In this document: piece by piece, positions 6,410-13,142 of the stretch
Layout: each line of letters opens with the position of its first letter
Position numbering within the stretch: position 1 is the stretch's first letter
NCBI GenBank assembly: GCA_028693695.1
Contig: JAQUUV010000018.1
Span: 6,435 to 19,576, forward strand
Reading direction: 5' to 3'
Length of the DNA stretch: 13,142 nt
DNA from: Syntrophomonas sp.
GTDB taxonomy: Bacteria > Bacillota > Syntrophomonadia > Syntrophomonadales > Syntrophomonadaceae
The notes under the pieces: generated by a model
What the model saw: the letters and a program-made list of their open reading frames with translations, nothing else
Told to the model about the DNA's origin: nothing
The model's database searches: none
Translations under genes and position numbers: made by a program

Positions 6410-8134
6410 ATGAACATGACCAACGCACCATTACCTACTAACTTTATTCAAAACATTATTACTGAAGATTTGAAGGATAACAAAAACGGCGGGCGGGTAC
6501 ATACCCGGTTTCCACCTGAACCTAATGGTTATCTGCATATTGGCCATGCCAAATCTATTTGTCTCAATTTTGGCTTAGCAGTAGCTAACGGAGGTATCTG
6601 CAATCTTCGTTTTGATGATACTAACCCCAGCAAAGAGGAGGTTGAATATGTAGAATCAATTCAAGCGGATGTGAAGTGGCTGGGATTTGATTGGGATGAC
6701 CGGATGTTTTATGCATCAAACTATTTTGACAAACTCTATGAGTACACAGTTGGGTTAATTAAAGCGGGTAAAGCCTATGTTTGCGATTTAAGTGCCCAGG
6801 AAATCAGACAATACCGCGGTACTCTTACGGAACCTGGGCAGGACAGTCCCTATCGGAATCGTTCCATAGAAGAGAATTTAGATTTATTTAAAAGGATGAG
6901 GGCGGGGCAATTTGAGGACGGTGCCCGTGTACTCAGAGCCAAAATTGACATGGCTTCGCCAAATATTAATATGCGGGACCCGGTGCTTTATCGTATTTTA
7001 CGGGCAACCCATCATCGAACCGGCGACAAGTGGTGTATTTACCCGATGTATGACTATGCCCATCCCCTTTCGGATGCCATTGAGAATATTACCCATTCCG
7101 TGTGTACACTGGAATTTGCTGACCATCGCCCCTTGTATGATTGGGCCTTGGATCAGGTTGATTATGCAATGGAAGCCGATGGTCGTCCCCAGCAGATTGA
7201 GTTTGCTCGTCTGAATCTTACTTATACAGTAATGAGCAAGCGTAAGCTGCGGGAATTGGTGGAGCATGGGTATGTGAGCGGTTGGGATGATCCCAGGATG
7301 CCTACGATATCTGGTTTGCGAAGACGGGGCTACACTCCGGAATCTATTCGCGACTTCTGTGACCGTATTGGGGTGGCCAAGCGGGATAGTATGGTGGACA
7401 TTGCGCTGCTGGAGCATTGTATACGCGAGGACCTAAACCTGAATGGGCCGCGGGTTATGGCTGTTTTGGACCCGCTCAGGGTAATAATCGACAACTATCC
7501 TGAAGGCCAAGTGGAATGGCTAGAGGGGGAGAATAATCCGGAGAATCCAGGGATGGGTTCACGCCAGATTCCGTTTTCCAGGGAAGTATATATTGAACGG
7601 GAGGATTTTATGGAAGACCCCCCCAAGAAATTCTTCCGATTGGCTCCCGGCCGGGAGATAAGGTTAAAGAGTGCTTATATTATCAAATGTGAGCGGGTAG
7701 TCAAGGATGATCAGACGGGTGCCATCCTGGAACTGCATTGCAGTTATGACCCTGAAAGTCACAGCGGTGGAGCAACCAGTGGTCGTAAAATAAAAGGGAC
7801 TTCGCATTGGGTTTCGGCTGCCCATGCACTTAAGGCCGAAGTTCGACTATATGACCATCTCTTTGTAGATGAAAACCCAGACGATGAGGGGGACGGCCTG
7901 GATTATAAAGCCAAGTTGAACCCGAGTTCACTTCAGGTTTTGACCTCGTGCTTAGTTGAGCCAAGCCTAGCCGGGGCAGCACCCGGAAGCCGGTACCAAT
8001 TCATGCGCCAGGGCTATTTTTGCGTTGATCCCATTGATACATCTGAAAACCTGTTGGTATTCAATCGGATTGTATCGTTACGAGATACTTGGGCCAAAAT
8101 TCAAAAAGGAAACGAATCCAGCACCTCAGCTTGA
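6410..8134 (+). CDS. glnS: Glutaminyl-tRNA synthetase
   Basis: Class I aminoacyl-tRNA synthetase that charges tRNA-Gln with glutamine in the cytosol. 574 residues, slightly longer than the roughly 554 of the E. coli enzyme. The catalytic domain opens with FPPEPNGYLHIGHAKS, the GlnRS form of the HIGH motif (H43-I-G-H46); the glutamate enzyme has a different residue pattern here. LRFDDTNPSKEE follows, then VMSKRKL near 274-280 as the KMSKS loop, and a C-terminal anticodon-binding beta-barrel region (for example LKAEVRLYDHLF). Start ATG 6410 has GAGGGAG about 8 bases upstream. It is monocistronic and ends at a shared terminator. Many Firmicutes lack GlnRS and make Gln-tRNA through GatCAB, so the gene may trace to lateral transfer, although base composition does not stand out from the neighbours. 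Confidence 0.97.
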   Translation: MNMTNAPLPTNFIQNIITEDLKDNKNGGRVHTRFPPEPNGYLHIGHAKSICLNFGLAVANGGICNLRFDDTNPSKEEVEYVESIQADVKWLGFDWDDRMFYASNYFDKLYEYTVGLIKAGKAYVCDLSAQEIRQYRGTLTEPGQDSPYRNRSIEENLDLFKRMRAGQFEDGARVLRAKIDMASPNINMRDPVLYRILRATHHRTGDKWCIYPMYDYAHPLSDAIENITHSVCTLEFADHRPLYDWALDQVDYAMEADGRPQQIEFARLNLTYTVMSKRKLRELVEHGYVSGWDDPRMPTISGLRRRGYTPESIRDFCDRIGVAKRDSMVDIALLEHCIREDLNLNGPRVMAVLDPLRVIIDNYPEGQVEWLEGENNPENPGMGSRQIPFSREVYIEREDFMEDPPKKFFRLAPGREIRLKSAYIIKCERVVKDDQTGAILELHCSYDPESHSGGATSGRKIKGTSHWVSAAHALKAEVRLYDHLFVDENPDDEGDGLDYKAKLNPSSLQVLTSCLVEPSLAGAAPGSRYQFMRQGYFCVDPIDTSENLLVFNRIVSLRDTWAKIQKGNESSTSA

Positions 8135-8147
8135 GGAAAGATTGAAC

Positions 8148-8183
8148 AATAAACCCCGGCCATGAATGACTGGGGTTTATTTA
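8148..8183. terminator. Bidirectional intrinsic terminator between glnS and the TM1266-like gene
   Basis: AATAAACCCC (8148-8157) pairs perfectly with GGGGTTTATT (8172-8181) around a 14-base loop. A-rich and T-rich flanks on both sides let it act on the + transcript (glnS) and on the - transcript of the converging gene. Confidence 0.85.
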
Positions 8184-8204
8184 TGAAAATGCAGATGCAA
8201 CTTT

Positions 8205-8444
8205 TTATAGGTTCATTGAGTTGACGGCCACACCATTAATGTTGCGTAGGTCGCTAGATATGCGTTGGACATCATTGGCGTCAGCATTCATGACGATAGC
8301 AATTAGTCCATCATTCTCGTCAGGAGCTGGTACTCCGAAACGTCCGATAATTTTGTTCCCGTAGTTGGTTAATACTTTTTGCACACTGGTGGCATGGTCA
8401 TCCCGATCATCAACCCTGATCCCGATTATGTTTAGTTTATTCAT
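8205..8444 (-). CDS. TM1266-like ACT-fold protein (putative iron-only hydrogenase system regulator)
   Basis: Small 79-residue protein, MNKLNIIGIRVDDRDDHATSV... ending in SDLRNINGVAVNSMNL. Its pattern matches the TM1266 family: an N-terminal beta strand followed by a helix (VQKVLTNYG), the I-I-G-R-F-G-V-P strand, a central DGLIAIVMNAD strand, and a helix with the closing GV-V strand of a ferredoxin/ACT-like fold. Family members usually lie beside [FeFe]-hydrogenase maturation genes and are inferred regulators; the ligand is not known. Start ATG 8444 lies 5 bases after AAGGAGGTGA, an almost complete anti-Shine-Dalgarno match. The ATG at 8462 would be part of that ribosome binding site. No hydrogenase gene is in the window, so it is an orphan here. 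Confidence 0.75.
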   Translation of the reverse strand: MNKLNIIGIRVDDRDDHATSVQKVLTNYGNKIIGRFGVPAPDENDGLIAIVMNADANDVQRISSDLRNINGVAVNSMNL

Positions 8445-8481
8445 GCAGTTCACCTCCTTCATGCATTAGCTTTAGCTTATC

Positions 8482-8495
8482 CCGGTAATTACCGG
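8482..8495. promoter_or_regulatory. Perfect 14-bp palindrome upstream of the TM1266-like gene
   Basis: CCGGTAATTACCGG is centred at 8488/8489, about 38 bases ahead of the start. This is a plausible homodimer binding site for autoregulation or another regulator. No well-spaced -35/-10 pair was found around it on the minus strand. Confidence 0.4.
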
Positions 8496-8611
8496 CCTAT
8501 TCAGACAAGGGGTATTGGCTAGGGCTAAGGGAAAGGTGACCAGACTCAAAGTGATGAAAAGCTAGCAGGGATGATTTGAACGCAGTAAGATAAACAAAGC
8601 CATTTTTTACA

Positions 8612-8640
8612 GTGAAAAGAACCGGGAATACAGGTATAAT
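8612..8640 (+). promoter_or_regulatory. Probable promoter of the WalJ/YycJ-type gene
   Basis: GTGAAA (8612-8617, 4 of 6 to TTGACA) is 17 bp from a consensus TATAAT (8635-8640). The transcript would have a leader of about 120 nt. Apart from the 8482-8495 palindrome, the rest of 8463-8769 holds nothing else I can support. Confidence 0.5.
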
Positions 8641-8769
8641 TACAGATGTAGAATAGAAGTTCGGCGTGAGTAATTATTGTCACAGGATTTCTAATAGTAG
8701 TCAAGGGTTCAAAAAATGGATGAATAGGGCGATTTTTATATTTATAGCCACAAAAGGAGCTTCATACTT

Positions 8770-9546
8770 ATGCAGCTACACATATTAGCCAGTGGCAGCA
8801 CTGGCAACGCGGTCCTTATTGAAATGGGCGAAAGAAAGATATTAATTGATGCTGGAATTAGTGCCCGTCGTATTGAGCGAGGACTATCCGAGGTGGGCAT
8901 ACAGCTTAGCAACTTAGATGGAGTATTAATAACCCATGAACATTCTGATCATATTAAGGGGATAGAGGTGTTAGTAAGAAGACATCATCTGCCAGTATAT
9001 GCCCGACCCGCTACCTGGGAAGCGATGCCCGGTCGGGACAAAATTCCCCGGGAATACCGTCGGGACATGGGCGATAGCTTAGATATAGGGGCAATAAAAG
9101 TCGTGCCCTTTGCTATTTCTCATGATGCGGTGGATCCCGTCGGATTCTGTTTTTATTATCAGCAACAGAAATGGGTGTTGGCAACCGACTTGGGGATAGT
9201 TACCCCTAGCGTAGAAGATGCGCTGGCGTATGCTGATGTGGCGATTTTGGAATCCAATCATGATGTGGAGATGTTGCAGGCTGGTCCTTATCCTCAATTC
9301 TTAAAACAGCGGATCAAAAGCACGCTAGGTCATCTGTCCAATCATGATGCTGGGCAAATCCTAGCCCGTATCCCCCGCCAGCGAGTCATGCAGGTGTTTT
9401 TGGCTCACTTAAGTCAGAAGAACAACTTACCTCTTCTTGCGGAAAGGACGGTAAGGGAAGTCCTGCAAGCCAGTGGCTGCGCAGTTGGAGAGGAAATCAT
9501 CCTGCACCGCACCTATCCTGATAGTACTATTAGTCTAGTAAAATAA
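8770..9546 (+). CDS. WalJ/YycJ-type metallo-beta-lactamase-fold hydrolase
   Basis: Predicted cytosolic metal-dependent hydrolase of 258 residues, a typical length for the WalJ/YycJ family. Members have been linked to nuclease or DNA-repair roles and to the WalRK cell-wall operon, but the substrate is not settled. Visible: opening strand LHILASGSTGNAVLIE; the metal motif THEHSDH (H56, H58, D60, H61); VVPFAISHDAVDPVGF; a metal-binding ATDLG near 140; ILESNHD; GHLSNHDAG near 190; and LAHLSQKNN near 215. Start ATG 8770 follows AAGGAG at a rather long 10-base spacing. In Bacilli this gene is in the walRKHIJ cluster; here it stands alone between a small regulator and cls. I leave the symbol blank because that linkage is missing. 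Confidence 0.9.
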   Translation: MQLHILASGSTGNAVLIEMGERKILIDAGISARRIERGLSEVGIQLSNLDGVLITHEHSDHIKGIEVLVRRHHLPVYARPATWEAMPGRDKIPREYRRDMGDSLDIGAIKVVPFAISHDAVDPVGFCFYYQQQKWVLATDLGIVTPSVEDALAYADVAILESNHDVEMLQAGPYPQFLKQRIKSTLGHLSNHDAGQILARIPRQRVMQVFLAHLSQKNNLPLLAERTVREVLQASGCAVGEEIILHRTYPDSTISLVK

Positions 9547-9667
9547 GGGACTATCACCCTGCGGGTGCAAGCTTTTGAGAACGAAGTCAAGTGTGAAAAA
9601 GACCGGAGTAAATGACGGGTTTATTTTTTGATAGTCCCTGTAGCAAGCGATACAGGGGGAGGTTATT
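9546..9667 (+). promoter_or_regulatory. Switch-like leader of cardiolipin synthase with mutually exclusive hairpins
   Basis: GGGACTATCA (9547-9556) pairs with TGATAGTCCC (9629-9638), 11 bp if the flanking A and T are counted, around a loop of about 72 nt. The loop holds the small hairpin CACCC-TGC-GGGTG (9555-9567) and a weak GACC / GGGTT stem before TTTATTTTTT (about 9601-9629). The right arm also belongs to CCCTGTA (9636-9642), which pairs with TACAGGG (9651-9657) over an 8-base loop. The two structures share 9636-9639 and cannot both form. The second covers part of the GGGGAGG ribosome binding site (9656-9662), 5 bases before the cls ATG. The T-rich end could also terminate the upstream gene. 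It may be a switch or a small repeat; no known riboswitch core was recognised. Confidence 0.45.
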
Positions 9668-11119
9668 ATGACCATAACAAATACTAGCTCCCAGGTACTA
9701 AGCTACTTATTTCTATTTAATATTATTTTAGCTTTGATCGTGGTAGGTTTTGAACGCCGAAATCCCACAGCAACATGGAGCTGGCTCCTGGTAATGTTTT
9801 TCTTACCCGGATTCGGCTTTGTACTGTACTTGTTTCTGGGGCAGGATCTACGTAAAAAGCGATTATTCTATATTAAGGAAGGCGAAGAACGGGAGCTTTA
9901 TCCCTTGGTACAGCAGCAGGATGAGTATTTGCACAATAACCTGCTATTATTCAATGATGCCCGTATTAACGAATACAAGAATCTCATTCATCTGCACCTC
10001 AATAGCCAAGCCTTATTTACCCAGGATAATAGCGTAAAGGTATTTGATAACGGCAATGACCTTTTCCGGGAGCTAAAAGCTGGTTTGGAACGGGCCCAAA
10101 AATACATTCATATGGAATATTACATTATTCGGAATGATTCCCTGGGGAAGGACATTTTAGATTTATTGACACGTAAAGCCCGTTCTGGGGTAGAGGTAAA
10201 ACTACTTTATGATGGTATGGGATGTATGCACCTGCCCAGAAAATTTTTCAAGCCTTTGATTGCGGTGGGGGGAAAGGTGGCCAGTTTTTTTCCACCACTT
10301 TTGCCTTATATTAACCTTAGATTTAACTACCGCAATCATCGCAAAATATGTTTGATTGACGGAGAGGAAGGTTATGTAGGGGGATTTAACATAGGTGATG
10401 AGTATCTGGGAAAATCTCCGGAGATCGGATACTGGAGGGATACTCATATATGCATAAAAGGAAGTGCGCTGGATGAACTGGAATTGAGATTCCTTTTGGA
10501 CTGGCGCTATGCATCTCGGGATAACTTCATTGCTGATGCCAGGTATTTTCCACACCGGATTGATCAAGGACAAAGCGGGATTCAAATCGTATCCAGCGGC
10601 CCGGATTCCAAATGGAGTGCAATTAAGCATGGTTACCTGAAAATGATTAGTGGTGCTCGTCGTAATATCTGTCTGCAGACTCCTTATTTTGTTCCTGACG
10701 ACAGCATTTTGGAAGCTTTGAAAATTGCAGCCTTGTCCGGAGTAGAAGTTTGCCTAACTATTCCCGGCAAACCGGATCACTTTTTTGTTCATTGGGCATC
10801 GATGTCATATGTGGGTGAACTATTGGAGGCCGGGGTGCGGTGCTTTAATTACAATCGAGGTTTTATGCACAGCAAGGTGATCGTGATCGATGGCTTGATT
10901 AGTTCGGTAGGGACTGCCAACCTTGACATTAGGAGTTTCGAACTGAATTTCGAGGTAAATGCCTTCATTTATGACGAAAAGGTTAGCCAGGAGTTGGAAG
11001 CCAGCTATAAAAAAGATTTAGAAGTTTGCACTGAAATCACCATGGAGGCCTACCTAAGAAGATCATTGTCAGTTAGAACTAAGGAAGCCTGTTGCCGCCT
11101 GTTGTCGCCGTTGCTATAG
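9668..11119 (+). CDS. cls: Cardiolipin synthase (phospholipase D family)
   Basis: Membrane phospholipid enzyme that condenses two phosphatidylglycerol molecules to cardiolipin and glycerol. 483 residues, as usual for bacterial Cls. N-terminal membrane region (about 1-60): two hydrophobic spans with ERRNPTATWSWLLV between them, then a short linker and two PLD catalytic halves. The first HKD motif is H224-x-K226-x4-D231 (NHRKICLIDG). The second is H401-x-K403-x4-D408 (MHSKVIVIDG), followed by GTANLDIRSFELNFE. Both are intact, so it should be active. Start ATG 9668 is 5 bases after GGGGAGG. Expression may depend on the leader hairpins. The stop codon TAG ends on the first base of an 86-bp palindrome shared with the converging tetR gene. 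It is otherwise monocistronic. Confidence 0.95.
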   Translation: MTITNTSSQVLSYLFLFNIILALIVVGFERRNPTATWSWLLVMFFLPGFGFVLYLFLGQDLRKKRLFYIKEGEERELYPLVQQQDEYLHNNLLLFNDARINEYKNLIHLHLNSQALFTQDNSVKVFDNGNDLFRELKAGLERAQKYIHMEYYIIRNDSLGKDILDLLTRKARSGVEVKLLYDGMGCMHLPRKFFKPLIAVGGKVASFFPPLLPYINLRFNYRNHRKICLIDGEEGYVGGFNIGDEYLGKSPEIGYWRDTHICIKGSALDELELRFLLDWRYASRDNFIADARYFPHRIDQGQSGIQIVSSGPDSKWSAIKHGYLKMISGARRNICLQTPYFVPDDSILEALKIAALSGVEVCLTIPGKPDHFFVHWASMSYVGELLEAGVRCFNYNRGFMHSKVIVIDGLISSVGTANLDIRSFELNFEVNAFIYDEKVSQELEASYKKDLEVCTEITMEAYLRRSLSVRTKEACCRLLSPLL

Positions 11120-11204
11120 CGTAACAAGGGTAACAAGGGGACGGTTCTTCTGTTACATTCGCGAATGTAACAGAAGAACCGTCCCCTTGTTACCCTTGTT
11201 ACGC
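11119..11204. repeat. Perfect 86-bp palindrome (43-bp arms, no spacer) between cls and tetR
   Basis: All 43 bases of the left arm (11119-11161) are the exact reverse complement of the right arm (11162-11204), with TTCGCGAA at the centre. Each arm holds a 27-base unit (11130-11156 and 11167-11193) bounded by GTAACA and TGTTAC with core GGGGACGGTTCTTC, preceded by a second GTAACAAGG. It covers the last base of the cls stop and the whole tetR stop codon. No T-run follows on either strand, so it is not a standard intrinsic terminator, although a hairpin this strong could stop both transcripts. It looks like a REP/BIME-type or mobile palindromic repeat. Confidence 0.9.
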
Positions 11205-11765
11205 CGGGATGAAAGCGCTCATTAACAATTTGCTTAACTGACGGGCGGTTTCTTCAAAGGTAAGGTTGTTGGTCAGGACAAAATCAGGATTTAAAACTGC
11301 CTGGATGGAAGCCAGGATTACCGCTGTAATGATACGGGGGTCTATTTCTTGGCTAAGAACTCCTTCATTATTGTTGATAAATGTTAGGACTGCCCTGACC
11401 CGGTTCAACCGAAACTGGTCGATCTTCTGCCATAGGTGCGGATAGTGCTGCTTTAAATCATTAAAGCTCTGGGGGTTAATCACAAACTGGCCATGAATAA
11501 AGAGATATTGCAGTAATCCAGATAAAATTCGGGCAGGTTCCTTTTCACTTTGCAGAATCCGTTCAACTTCACCTGCTACCTCAGCCATAAATGCATCCAA
11601 GGTTGCTTCGATAACTGCTTCCTTGCCGGGGAAGTAGCGGTAAAGAGTTCTTTTGCTAACTCCGGCGCGAACCGCCAGCTCCTCCATATTTACATTGTGA
11701 AACCCCTGCGCCCGGGATAAGTCCCGGCAGGCCACGATTATTCTTTCTTTAATATCCATTGACAA
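11199..11765 (-). CDS. TetR-family transcriptional regulator
   Basis: DNA-binding repressor, 188 residues. The N-terminal helix-turn-helix (about residues 8-55) shows the family signature: IVACRDLSRAQGFHNVNMEELAVRAGVS followed by KRTLYRYFPGKEAV. The rest is a helical ligand-binding domain with no recognised effector motif. Start: TTG 11765 is 8 bases from GGAGG, while ATG 11759 would be 14 bases away. TTG is favoured by spacing, ATG by codon preference, and the difference is only two residues. Its stop codon TAA lies inside the 86-bp palindrome. It sits 71 bases after the ABC permease on the same strand, and the gap shows no clear terminator or promoter, so it is probably cotranscribed and represses its own exporter operon. 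Confidence 0.93.
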   Translation of the reverse strand: MSMDIKERIIVACRDLSRAQGFHNVNMEELAVRAGVSKRTLYRYFPGKEAVIEATLDAFMAEVAGEVERILQSEKEPARILSGLLQYLFIHGQFVINPQSFNDLKQHYPHLWQKIDQFRLNRVRAVLTFINNNEGVLSQEIDPRIITAVILASIQAVLNPDFVLTNNLTFEETARQLSKLLMSAFIPA

Positions 11766-11836
11766 TCGCTCTTCCTCCGTCTTGCACTATCGTAAAATTT
11801 TCTGCTATAAAAGCTAGTCTTATCATTCCATGATTC

Positions 11837-12946
11837 CTAAGCTATTTTCTTTTTAAACTTGAGAATACTTATGGTCAAAAAAATTAGTGAAAAAACCATT
11901 AATGCAGTGACCTGTCCCATCAGGTATTGATACCCTATGCCCTTCAGAATAATTCCCCGGATGATATCCAGATAATAGGTTAATGGGATTACTGCACTAA
12001 TATAATAGATAAAACGGGGCATGGCTTCACGAGGGAACAAAAACCCGGATAACAGGATGCTGGGAAGCAATACAAAGAATGATAACTGGAAAGCCTGCAT
12101 TTGGTTTTTAGCAATATTAGAAATCATAAGTCCTAGCCCCAGTGAGGCAGTGATAAAAAACAAGGTCAGGATATATAACTGGAGTAAGCTGCCTCGGATT
12201 GGAACATTAAAAACTAGCACGCCAACTAGTAGGGCTACTGTTATCTGAACATAACCCATAACGATATAAGGAACGATTTTGCCAATCATCATCTCATAAG
12301 ATTTAATGGGGGTTACCATCAGTTGTTCCAGGGTGCCGCGTTCCCGCTCGCGTACAATGGCTACTGCGGTAAGCAACATCATGGTTAGGGTGACGATTAT
12401 ACCCAGGATGGCGGGGACCATGTAGTAAGCGGTAATGCCATCCGGGTTATACCAGGGGCGAACCCGTATATCATAGGGGGCTCCGCTAAGGTGCATTTTG
12501 TTAAAAAGGACTTCCTGAGACTTTATGAGCCCGATGGAGTTGGCAATGGCAATGGCCTGGTTGGCCACCATATTATCGCTGGCGTCCACAATAACCTGTA
12601 ATGGGGCGGATTCACCTCGTCTGATCTTATCGGCAAAATCAGGCGGAAAAATAATTCCCACCTTAGCCTGTCCGCTGTCAATGTTTTGAGTTACTCCGGC
12701 ATAGCTACTGGTTGAATAGGTCATATCGAAGTAGCCCGAGGCAGAAAAAGAGCCCAGCATATCCCGGCTCTCAGGTGACAAAGACTGGTCAAACACCACC
12801 GTAGGAATATGTTTAACTTCGGTTTGAATAGCATAACCAAATAATAATAGCTGTATTAACGGCATCATGAAGACCAGTGCCAAGGTCATACGATCTCGCG
12901 ACATTTGCAATATTTCCTTTTTCATTACCGCTAGGATCCTGCTCAT
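11837..12946 (-). CDS. ABC-2 type transporter permease (drug or lipid efflux)
   Basis: Integral membrane permease, 369 residues, close to YhhJ and YbhS/YbhR length. TM1 is near 20-42 (MTLALVFMMPLIQLLLFGYAI), followed by a large extracytoplasmic domain of about 130 residues, TM2 near 175-198, then the cytoplasmic ABC-2 signature RERERGTLEQLMVTPI, and four more spans (IVPYIVMGYVQITVALLVG, LLQLYILTLFFITASLGLG, FFVLLPSILLSGFLF and LIFLTISIL), ending in KKK. Start: ATG 12946 overlaps the stop of the ATPase gene (ATGA), with AAGGTGG ahead. The in-frame extension further upstream is the ATPase gene in another frame. With the ATPase and TetR it forms an efflux unit; the substrate is unknown. Confidence 0.94.
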   Translation of the reverse strand: MSRILAVMKKEILQMSRDRMTLALVFMMPLIQLLLFGYAIQTEVKHIPTVVFDQSLSPESRDMLGSFSASGYFDMTYSTSSYAGVTQNIDSGQAKVGIIFPPDFADKIRRGESAPLQVIVDASDNMVANQAIAIANSIGLIKSQEVLFNKMHLSGAPYDIRVRPWYNPDGITAYYMVPAILGIIVTLTMMLLTAVAIVRERERGTLEQLMVTPIKSYEMMIGKIVPYIVMGYVQITVALLVGVLVFNVPIRGSLLQLYILTLFFITASLGLGLMISNIAKNQMQAFQLSFFVLLPSILLSGFLFPREAMPRFIYYISAVIPLTYYLDIIRGIILKGIGYQYLMGQVTALMVFSLIFLTISILKFKKKIA

Positions 12947-13142
12947 GCTGTGACCGCCACCTTTTCTTTTTTTCTTGCCAGGGCTATAAACACATCTTCC
13001 AGTGTCGGCATTATTGGTATGGGGCGTACACTGGCGAAATTCTGGAGGGCAGGAATGTATGACTCTTCGTTTAACAGAACATGAATGAAGGCTCCGTGCA
13101 TGCTGCACTCACGGACAAAAGGCAGCGCTTCTAAGCTTTCCA
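12943..13142 (-). CDS. ABC transporter ATP-binding protein, C-terminal end only
   Basis: The gene enters from the right edge; 65 C-terminal residues are visible, from ESLEALPFVRECSMHGAFIHVLL to PTLEDVFIALARKKEKVAVTA. The tail PTLEDVF is typical of the accessory domain of ABC-2 exporter ATPases (YbhF/CcmA type). Walker A, the ABC signature and Walker B are outside the window. The stop TGA (12945-12943) overlaps the permease ATG by the ATGA motif, which implies translational coupling. It powers the permease encoded next. Confidence 0.9.
   Translation of the reverse strand, partial: ESLEALPFVRECSMHGAFIHVLLNEESYIPALQNFASVRPIPIMPTLEDVFIALARKKEKVAVTA

Noticed and set aside
6998..7417. Minus-strand open frame of 139 codons within glnS
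   Set aside because: It lies fully antisense to a conserved synthetase gene; the composition is that of a shadow frame and there is no ribosome binding site.
10202..10630. Minus-strand open frame of 142 codons within cls
   Set aside because: It is antisense to the first PLD motif region and has no independent support.
11119..11204. The palindrome as an ordinary intrinsic terminator
   Set aside because: There is no T-run on either side, and the arm length and zero-base spacer are far outside terminator norms; a terminator-like effect is still possible.
12947..13108. 54-residue N-terminal extension of the ABC permease
   Set aside because: This DNA encodes the conserved ATPase C-terminus in another frame, and the permease start with ATGA overlap fits the family.

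Overview
The window (about 45% GC by eye) reads as chromosome of a low-to-mid GC Firmicute, most likely a Clostridia-type anaerobe. The clues are strong AGGAGG-type ribosome binding sites, sigma-A-like TATAAT boxes, a WalJ/YycJ metallo-hydrolase, a TM1266-type small regulator usually found with [FeFe]-hydrogenase systems, and a multidomain c-di-GMP response regulator. Genus cannot be fixed from the sequence alone.

Layout, left to right. (1) The 5'-truncated prfC (release factor 3, +), closed by a strong intrinsic terminator. (2) A signalling pair on +: a soluble PAS-PAS histidine kinase with a structured leader of about 180 nt, then a REC-PAS-GGDEF-HD-GYP response regulator. The regulator appears to start at an ATT codon. 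The second PAS of the kinase and the PAS of the regulator are close copies (about 60% identical by eye). (3) A small zinc-ribbon-like membrane protein on -, facing a hairpin terminator. (4) glnS (+) converging on a TM1266-like ACT-domain regulator (-), with a shared bidirectional terminator. (5) A WalJ/YycJ-type metallo-beta-lactamase-fold hydrolase and a cardiolipin synthase (+), separated by about 120 bases that can fold into two mutually exclusive hairpins, one of which reaches the cls ribosome binding site. (6) On -, an ABC-2 efflux system: the C-terminal end of the ATPase gene, the permease (ATGA stop/start overlap) and a TetR regulator. cls and tetR converge on a perfect 86-bp palindrome that contains the tetR stop codon and the last base of the cls stop codon.

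How the genes work together: the kinase/regulator pair is probably a phosphorelay controlling c-di-GMP level, and the ABC/TetR block is probably a self-regulated exporter. The other genes (translation, envelope and phospholipid housekeeping) look like independent units. The regions most worth a second look are the 86-bp palindrome, the switch-like cls leader, the ATT start and the duplicated PAS. I found no CRISPR array, tRNA, rRNA or intact insertion sequence.
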